Source: CAYNRG01 sp047973125 (GTDB lineage Bacteria > Bacillota_I > Bacilli_A > Erysipelotrichales > Erysipelotrichaceae). Taken from it: DNA of 64,000 nucleotides. The position numbers and the translations under genes were made by a program. The stretch spans positions 1-64,000 of the forward strand of contig JBKEBK010000022.1 of the NCBI GenBank assembly GCA_047973125.1. Reading direction: 5' to 3'. The notes beneath the pieces are model-generated. The model saw only the letters and a list, made by a program, of their open reading frames with translations, did no database searches and was not told the origin of the DNA. Positions 58,607 to 64,000 of the stretch are shown here, one piece after another; the first letter of the stretch is position 1, and the number at the start of each line of letters is the position of its first letter.

Positions 58607-59833
58607 ATGAATAAAGAAATATTAAAGAAATATGCAGACTTAATTGTTAAAAATGGTATAAATCTTCAAGAGAATCAGGATGTTTGTATTTTTACATCTA
58701 TAAATAATTTTGAAATTGCACGTTTTATTGCTGTGGATGCTTATAGTAGTGGAGCTAATAAAGTTTTTGTTAATTATAGTGATGATGAATTAATGAAAAT
58801 CAATGTTAATAATCAAAAACAATCTGCACTTAATACCTTTGAAGATTTTGAAATTGAGAAACTAGAGTACTATGGGAAAAAACTGCCGTGTTTTGTTCAC
58901 ATAGTTGATAGTGATCCTGATGGTTTAAATGGTATGAAGATGGAAAAGTTTAATGAAGCTAGAAGAGCGAAGTACGAAATAAATAAAAAATATCGTGATA
59001 TGCGATCTAATAAGCAACAGTGGGTAATATGTGCGATGCCATCTGTTGGTTGGGCAAAGAAAATTTTTCCAGATTTAAGTGATGATAATGCTTTTTCTAA
59101 ATTAGAAGATTTGATTATTAAATGCACAAAATTAGATGAGGATGATCCTACTATTGCCTGGGAAATACATAATGAAAATTTAAGAAATAAGGCTAAAATT
59201 TTAAATGATTATAAGTTTGATCATTTAGTATATTCATCTTCAAATGGAACAAACTTTAAAGTAGGATTACATAAAAAGCATCGTTGGGTATGTGCAGCTG
59301 AGCACATGGTAAATAATGTTTCTTATACTCCTAATCTTCCAACAGAAGAAGTCTATACGCTTCCTGATATTAATCGTGCAGATGGTATTGTCTACTCTTC
59401 TAAACCTTTATCGTATCAAGGAAATCTTATTGAAGACTTCAGTATTGAATTTAAAGATGGTAAGGCAATAAAGGTTGATGCCAGAGTTGGAAAAGAGCAT
59501 TTAGAAGAAATGATTAAGATGGATGAGGGATCATCAAGATTAGGTGAGGTTGCTCTTGTTCCGTTTGACTCAAGTATTAACAAGAGTGAAATCTTATTTT
59601 ATAATACACTGTATGATGAGAATGCTAGTTGTCATTTAGCTTTAGGCTTTGGTATTCAAAGTGCATTGATTGGATATGAAAACATGTCACAAGATGACTT
59701 TGATAAAGCTCTTGTAAATCGTTCGATGAACCATGTTGACTTTATGATAGGAACAGAAGATTTAAAGATTATTGGGGTTAGTGATTCATCTGTTGAAATT
59801 ACAATATTTGAAAATGGAGTTTGGGCAATTTAA
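58607..59833 (+). CDS. M29-family aminopeptidase (AmpS/PepS-like)
   Basis: A 408-residue cytosolic metalloaminopeptidase: NKEILKKYADLIVKNGINLQENQDV at the start, FVEID-like metal loop replaced by DFSIEFKDGKAIKV, DEGSSRLGEVALVP with the catalytic Glu, and LGFGIQSAL with SMNHVDFMIGTEDLKI carrying His and Asp ligands. These are the M29 features. It lies three bases behind the lipoprotein hydrolase gene, and the three genes may act together in peptide use. It is followed by a terminator. Confidence 0.9.
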   Translation: MNKEILKKYADLIVKNGINLQENQDVCIFTSINNFEIARFIAVDAYSSGANKVFVNYSDDELMKINVNNQKQSALNTFEDFEIEKLEYYGKKLPCFVHIVDSDPDGLNGMKMEKFNEARRAKYEINKKYRDMRSNKQQWVICAMPSVGWAKKIFPDLSDDNAFSKLEDLIIKCTKLDEDDPTIAWEIHNENLRNKAKILNDYKFDHLVYSSSNGTNFKVGLHKKHRWVCAAEHMVNNVSYTPNLPTEEVYTLPDINRADGIVYSSKPLSYQGNLIEDFSIEFKDGKAIKVDARVGKEHLEEMIKMDEGSSRLGEVALVPFDSSINKSEILFYNTLYDENASCHLALGFGIQSALIGYENMSQDDFDKALVNRSMNHVDFMIGTEDLKIIGVSDSSVEITIFENGVWAI

Positions 59834-59834
59834 G

Positions 59835-59860
59835 AAAGAAGAAAAAAATCTTCTTTTTTT
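59835..59860 (+). terminator. Terminator after the aminopeptidase gene
   Basis: AAAGAAGA (59835-59842), loop of six A, TCTTCTTT (59849-59856), T run. Confidence 0.75.
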
Positions 59861-59880
59861 CTTTATATTTATCTGATTAT

Positions 59881-59889
59881 TGTTATAAT
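59881..59889 (+). promoter_or_regulatory. Extended -10 promoter of the Na/Pi cotransporter gene
   Basis: TGT-TATAAT, 27 bases before the start codon, with a weak -35. Confidence 0.5.
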
Positions 59890-59916
59890 AAAAAGGAAGA
59901 AAACGGAGGTACTTAG

Positions 59917-61545
59917 ATGCCAATTTCTATAGGGGCGATTGTTGGTGGTTTTGGATTATTTCTTTTTGGGATTAAATTCATGGGTGATGGACTTAAAAGT
60001 CTTGCTGGTGATAAATTAAGAGAGTACATTGATAAGTATACGACAAAACCGTGGATGGCGGTTATTGTTGGGGTTGTGATGACGGTTGCGATTCAATCAT
60101 CATCAGCAACTACGGCTATTGTTATTGGTCTTGTAAGGGCAGGTCTTATGAGGCTTGAGCAGGCAGCTGGTGTTGTCATGGGGGCAAACATTGGTACAAC
60201 AGTTACTGCTTTTATTATTGGACTCAAAATTGAAAAATACTCATTATTTTTTATCTTTATTGGAGCTCTAATTTACTGCTTTGGAAAAAGAAAGAAATTA
60301 CATTATTTAGGTAAGGTAATATTAGGATTTGGAGTACTTTTTTATGGACTTGGAATTATGGGTGATTCTCTAAAGGCTTTAAAAGATTTACCAGAGTTTT
60401 TAGACTTTGCTCAATTAGCTGGTAAACAGCCGATGTTTGCACTACTTGCAAGTACTGTAATGACTGCGATTATTCAATCTTCTTCAGCAGTTATTGGTAT
60501 TGTTCAAAAAATATATGAAGCTGGAGGAATTTCGCTTGTAACAACCATTGCTTTTGTATTTGGATCAAACATAGGGACAACAATTACTGGAATTATTGCA
60601 TCTCTTGGTGGCTCATTAGCTGCTAGAAGAACAGCTGGTATTCATACATTATTTAATGTAGTGGGTACTGTATTAGGAATGATTTTTATAATTCCGTTTT
60701 CACATATGATTGTAGCAATTTCTGAGATAATGTCTTTATCTCCGATGATGCAGATTGCTGTTGCACATATCATCTTTAACTTAATTACGACATTAATTTT
60801 CTTCCCATTCTTAAAACAAATGTGTGCACTTATTAGAAGGGTAATTCCTGGTAATGAGCCTGAAAAAATTGATGTTAATATTGATGAGTTAAATGATTTA
60901 CTTCCACATACTCTTCCAGGGTATGCACTTAGTGTTTCAAAAGAAGCAATTATTAAAATGAGTCTTGCTGTTGAGGTTAATTCAAAAAGTGTTCAAAAAT
61001 ACTTGTCAAACCCAAAGGCAACGCTTGAGGATTTTGAACACATAAGGCAGGGAGAATCAATGATTAATAAATTAGATCGTAAGATTACCAGATACTTACT
61101 GCTGATATCAAAACAAAATCTTACAGAAAAAGAAAATATAGAATATAATACAAACTTACAGATTGTTAAGAATCTAGAGAGAATTGGTGACTTATCAATG
61201 AATCTAGCAGAATTCTTTTTAATGGTTAAAGAAGATAGAGGAGAATTTACAAAAGAAGCTCATGAAGAATTAAAGGGCTTGTATGAACTGTTCTTCCATA
61301 TGTATAATACATCTATAGAAATTTATCATAATTTTGATTATTCTAAATATACATCTTTACAAGAAGATGAAAATTATATGGATTTACTTGAATACCAATC
61401 TCGTCAAAAACATTTTGATAGGATGAGAGAAGAAAATTGTAGCCCTGGGGTTGCTGGTTCCGTATACTGTGATATCTTAGGTACACTAGAGAGAATGGCT
61501 GACCACTGTTGTAATATTTCAAGGGCAGTTGTAAAAGAAGATTAA
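59917..61545 (+). CDS. Na+/phosphate cotransporter with PhoU-like tail
   Basis: A 542-residue transporter: two inverted Na/Pi repeats, each with the QSSSA motif (VAIQSSSATTAIVIGLV and IIQSSSAVIGIVQ), eight or so helices up to about residue 310, and a C-terminal PhoU-like four-helix part (about 345-540). This is the NptA/YjbB form that moves phosphate with Na+. The RBS AAACGGAGGTACTTAG is strong. No phosphate regulon gene is near. Confidence 0.92.
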   Translation: MPISIGAIVGGFGLFLFGIKFMGDGLKSLAGDKLREYIDKYTTKPWMAVIVGVVMTVAIQSSSATTAIVIGLVRAGLMRLEQAAGVVMGANIGTTVTAFIIGLKIEKYSLFFIFIGALIYCFGKRKKLHYLGKVILGFGVLFYGLGIMGDSLKALKDLPEFLDFAQLAGKQPMFALLASTVMTAIIQSSSAVIGIVQKIYEAGGISLVTTIAFVFGSNIGTTITGIIASLGGSLAARRTAGIHTLFNVVGTVLGMIFIIPFSHMIVAISEIMSLSPMMQIAVAHIIFNLITTLIFFPFLKQMCALIRRVIPGNEPEKIDVNIDELNDLLPHTLPGYALSVSKEAIIKMSLAVEVNSKSVQKYLSNPKATLEDFEHIRQGESMINKLDRKITRYLLLISKQNLTEKENIEYNTNLQIVKNLERIGDLSMNLAEFFLMVKEDRGEFTKEAHEELKGLYELFFHMYNTSIEIYHNFDYSKYTSLQEDENYMDLLEYQSRQKHFDRMREENCSPGVAGSVYCDILGTLERMADHCCNISRAVVKED

Positions 61546-61568
61546 AAATCCACTTTTGTGGGTTTTTT
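61545..61568 (+). terminator. Terminator after the Na/Pi cotransporter
   Basis: AAAATCCAC (61545-61553), loop TTTT, GTGGGTTTT (61558-61566, one G-T pair) and T. Confidence 0.75.
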
Positions 61569-61583
61569 ATAAGGAGAGTAAAT

Positions 61584-62231
61584 ATGGATTGTGAATGGAG
61601 TGAATTTTTAGATAAAGAGAAATCTAAGGAATATTATATTAAACTAATGAAGTTTATTGATGATGAATATTTAAAAAAGAAAATCTATCCTAAAAAAAAG
61701 GATATATTTAATGTTTTTAATACAGATTTTAAAAGTATTAAAGTAGTTATTTTAGGACAGGATCCCTATCATCAATTAAATCAGGCTCATGGCTTAGCCT
61801 TTTCAGTTGGTGATAATGTTAAGTTGCCTCCAAGTTTAAAAAATATATTTAAAGAATTAAATGATGATGTTGGTTGTACAATTTGTGATGGTGGAAACTT
61901 AGAAAAGTGGCAGAAGCAAGGGGTCTTTCTATTAAATACAATATTAACGGTAGAAGAGTCAAAGCCACTATCTCATAAAGGTGTTGGTTGGGAAGTTTTA
62001 AGTGATGCTGTAATAAAGAAGTTGAATGATGATAATAGTCCTAAGGCTTTTATTTTATGGGGTAAAAATGCCCAAGATAAAGCTAGTTTAATTAGTAATC
62101 ATAATCATTTGATTGTTAAAGGAGTGCATCCTTCACCTTTGGCTGCTTATCGAGGTTTTTTTGGTTCAAAACCATTTTCTAGGGTAAATGAATTTTTAAA
62201 AAAGAATAATTTAAAAGAAATAGAATGGTAG
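61584..62231 (+). CDS. ung: Uracil-DNA glycosylase
   Basis: Removes uracil from DNA, starting base excision repair. The 215-residue product has the water-activating loop GQDPYH (Asp60) and AHGLAFSV, LLNTILTVEESKPLSH, and the DNA-intercalating loop HPSPLAAYRGFFGSKPFSRVN (with His182). In the usual PG-Q motif the PG is LN here (HQLNQAHG), a small deviation. It is slightly short but complete. folC starts within its last codons. Confidence 0.96.
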   Translation: MDCEWSEFLDKEKSKEYYIKLMKFIDDEYLKKKIYPKKKDIFNVFNTDFKSIKVVILGQDPYHQLNQAHGLAFSVGDNVKLPPSLKNIFKELNDDVGCTICDGGNLEKWQKQGVFLLNTILTVEESKPLSHKGVGWEVLSDAVIKKLNDDNSPKAFILWGKNAQDKASLISNHNHLIVKGVHPSPLAAYRGFFGSKPFSRVNEFLKKNNLKEIEW

Positions 62232-63427
62232 AAATGATGAAATTTAATAATAATATAGAGGCCCTTAATTGGATTACAAATAGAAAAAGAGTAAGTAAAG
62301 GTATTGTAAGTTTTTGTGAAGTAATGAAAAAGATAGGTGATTACCAAAATAAAATTAAGGTTATTCACGTTGCAGGAACCAATGGTAAAGGAAGCACTGT
62401 TAAATTTATTGAATCTATCTTAATGAAGGGTAAGTATAAAGTAGGTACTTTTACTTCACCACATATGACTCATCACTTTGATCGCATTTCAATAAATACG
62501 AAATGGATTGGTGAAGATGATTTTTTTAGAATTTTTTATCAACATTTAGATTTGATATTAGAATATGAGTTAGGGATGTTTGAAATTGACACCTTAATAA
62601 TGTATCAATATTTTTATGAAAATAATGTTGATTTTGCAATTGTGGAAGTCGGAATAGGTGGAAGACATGATAGTACTAACTGCCTTTTAACTTCTATAAT
62701 TTCTGTTATTGTAAGTGTAGGAAAAGATCACATAGAACTTCTTGGTGAATCTATTAGTGAAATTGCTAAAGAGAAGTCAGGAATTATTAAAGATGGTATT
62801 GATTGTGTGGTTGGTGATGTAAGCGATGAAGTTATGGATGTACTTTTAGAAGAGGCTAAATTAAAAAATGCAAAGATCATTAAATGTGATGAATTGGATA
62901 ATAATATAGAATTAAAAAGTAAAGCATTATATCAAAGACATAATGCTAAGGTTGCTGTTTGTGTTATAAAAAAATTGATACAAAAAAATTTAATTAGTAT
63001 TAGTGAAAAACAAATAAAAGATGGTTTAAAAGAGTGTTTTTGGCTTGGAAGATATGAAGTTGTAAGTGATAAACCAAAGGTTATCCTTGATGGTGCTCAT
63101 AATATTGATGGTATTATGGCCTTAAAGGAAAGCTTAAAACTTGAGAGAAAACCGCTTACTATAATATTTGCATCATTAAAAAGTAAGGATGCTGATAATA
63201 TGATTAGTGAACTTGAGGCTATATCTGATCAATTGATTATTTGTGAATTTGATTATCATCGTGCAAGAAAAATTAGTGATTATAATAAGAGTGAAAATAT
63301 TTTATACTATAAAAACTTTCAAGATGCTTATAGTGAAGCCTTAAATAGTGTAGAGGATGGCTGTATTTGCATTTGTGGAAGTTTATATTTTATAAGTTAT
63401 GTTAAAGACAAATTAAAAAGTAGATAA
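62225..63427 (+). CDS. folC: Folylpolyglutamate synthase / dihydrofolate synthase
   Basis: FolC adds glutamate to folates and, in many bacteria, to dihydropteroate. The 400-residue product has the ATP loop HVAGTNGKGSTVKFIES, TSPHMTHHFDRI, VEVGIGGRHDSTN, VGKDHIELLGESISEIAKEKSGIIK, and ILDGAHNIDG. It overlaps ung by seven bases. The start is uncertain: ATGs at 62225, 62234 and 62237 are in frame and none has a strong RBS. Confidence 0.93.
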   Translation: MVEMMKFNNNIEALNWITNRKRVSKGIVSFCEVMKKIGDYQNKIKVIHVAGTNGKGSTVKFIESILMKGKYKVGTFTSPHMTHHFDRISINTKWIGEDDFFRIFYQHLDLILEYELGMFEIDTLIMYQYFYENNVDFAIVEVGIGGRHDSTNCLLTSIISVIVSVGKDHIELLGESISEIAKEKSGIIKDGIDCVVGDVSDEVMDVLLEEAKLKNAKIIKCDELDNNIELKSKALYQRHNAKVAVCVIKKLIQKNLISISEKQIKDGLKECFWLGRYEVVSDKPKVILDGAHNIDGIMALKESLKLERKPLTIIFASLKSKDADNMISELEAISDQLIICEFDYHRARKISDYNKSENILYYKNFQDAYSEALNSVEDGCICICGSLYFISYVKDKLKSR

Positions 63428-63442
63428 AAATCTACTTTTTTA
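63415..63442. terminator. Bidirectional terminator, folC / TraB-family gene
   Basis: AAAAAGTAGA (63415-63424) and TCTACTTTTT (63431-63440) with a 6-base loop, serving both convergent genes. Confidence 0.8.
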
Positions 63443-64000
63443 AATGGCATTAAAGAAGGCACTTATTAAATCAACACCACCAATTAAAGTTCCAATGGTA
63501 CTAAATAAATTAGCAAGAGCAACAACAATTAAAATATGAGTAACTCGATTGTTGTAAAATCCTTTAAATGATGAAGTATCTTCTGCAATGTTTTGAAAAT
63601 CTTTTACCTTTGGTTTTCTTAAGAAGGCTTCACTAAGTCCTGCAAACCATCCAGCAGCAAGTAGTGGATTTAAAGATGTAATTGGTGCTGCAACAAAGAC
63701 TGTTATTATTGATATTATATGACCTTTTGCCAGTAGGACGCCGATTGCTGAGAGTGTACCATTTAATAGGGTCCATCTTAGTAATTGGTTAAGTCCAAGG
63801 GATGGATCAATTGAAAATAATGATAGTATCAAGATAATAATGATAAGTGGGATTAGCCAACCAATAAGCTTAGCATATGATTTCTTTGGTGGAACCTTTG
63901 TTAACTCTTTTATATCTTGCTCAAGAAAAATTTCTTTTTTTATTCCAGGGACATGGGCAGCACCAACAACAGCAACAATTGTATCTCCTGGTGCATTTTT
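63440..64000 (-). CDS. TraB/PrgY-family membrane protein (3' part)
   Basis: The last 186 residues of a longer gene whose start lies beyond the edge. The frame is open to 64000 and begins KNAPGDTIVAVVGAAHVPGIKKEI, where VGAAHVPG is a family motif with a possible metal-binding His. The rest has several membrane helices (IGWLIPLIIIILILSLF, LSAIGVLLAKG, IITVFVAAPITSLNPLLAAGWFAGLSEAFLRKPKVKDF). TraB of enterococci blocks self-response to pheromone; relatives are tied to metalloprotease-like activity. The role here is unknown. Confidence 0.85.
   Translation of the reverse strand, partial: KNAPGDTIVAVVGAAHVPGIKKEIFLEQDIKELTKVPPKKSYAKLIGWLIPLIIIILILSLFSIDPSLGLNQLLRWTLLNGTLSAIGVLLAKGHIISIITVFVAAPITSLNPLLAAGWFAGLSEAFLRKPKVKDFQNIAEDTSSFKGFYNNRVTHILIVVALANLFSTIGTLIGGVDLISAFFNAI

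Overview
The window is a 64-kb stretch of low-GC bacterial chromosome with Gram-positive (Bacillota) gene content: an L13-S9 pair, an S6-SSB-S18 cluster followed by YybS/GdpP/L9/DnaB, YycJ-HtrA-RlmH, HPr with the regulatory Ser46, and a FabT/FabK-type fatty-acid operon. TGA is a true stop at many gene junctions and Trp is TGG, so this is not a Mollicutes code-4 genome. Gene content and the very AT-rich composition suggest an Erysipelotrichia-like gut Bacillota. That placement is an inference, because no 16S rRNA lies in the window.

Layout. 0-1.1 kb: the start of a minus-strand gene that looks like an IS transposase, then rplM-rpsI behind a strong promoter and a probable L13 autoregulatory leader. 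1.2-13 kb: a fabT-like MarR regulator, then a 14-gene fatty-acid/phospholipid operon (acpP, accBCDA, fabH, fabK, a second FabK/nitronate-monooxygenase-like flavoprotein, fabD, fabG, fabF, fabZ, acpS, plsC). Two perfect ACTTTGA-N3-TCAAAGT operators sit at its promoter and an intrinsic attenuator follows acpP. 13-22 kb: a DUF937 protein, a GT-C-like membrane protein, tRNA-Ile/Ala, a three-gene set (DUF1858, unknown, hemerythrin) resembling a split ScdA/RIC iron-centre repair system, nagA, an unknown protein, rpiB, a MATE exporter, and tRNA-Asn/Glu/Lys. 22-34 kb: an oxidative pentose-phosphate operon (pgl-gnd-zwf) running into paired chromate-family transporters, a small chorismate mutase, ABC exporters (one half-transporter and one MacAB-like tripartite set), an AI-2E-family permease, deoD, and tRNA-Ser/Asp/Gly.

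34.3-37.9 kb holds two secreted or surface proteins with a different codon flavour: an Ig-like lipoprotein and a thioester-domain/SpaA-fold adhesin lacking a sorting signal. They sit just after the tRNA array and look like an acquired, partly decayed island. 38-43.8 kb carries a MupG-like 6-phosphomuramidase, a lipid kinase, and a carbohydrate locus (trehalase/GH63-like glycosidase, TetR regulator, GPH sugar symporter) with a near-consensus cre site and a CACACGTGTG palindrome at its promoter.

43.9-53.5 kb is a housekeeping block: rpsF-ssb-rpsR, yybS-like, gdpP, rplI, dnaB, then an M23 peptidase, a YycJ-like hydrolase, an HtrA-like protease and rlmH, without walRK. 53.5-64 kb: ptsH, a phosphohexomutase, two lipoprotein hydrolases, an M29 aminopeptidase, a Na/Pi cotransporter, ung, folC and the 3' part of a TraB-family gene cut by the window edge.

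The most interesting signals are the split RIC-like trio with an unrecognised middle protein, the operator and attenuator architecture of the lipid operon, the cysteine-bearing second FabK-like protein, the thioester adhesin island, and the cre/palindrome-controlled glycosidase locus. Many promoters here carry an extended -10 (TGn) element with a poor -35.
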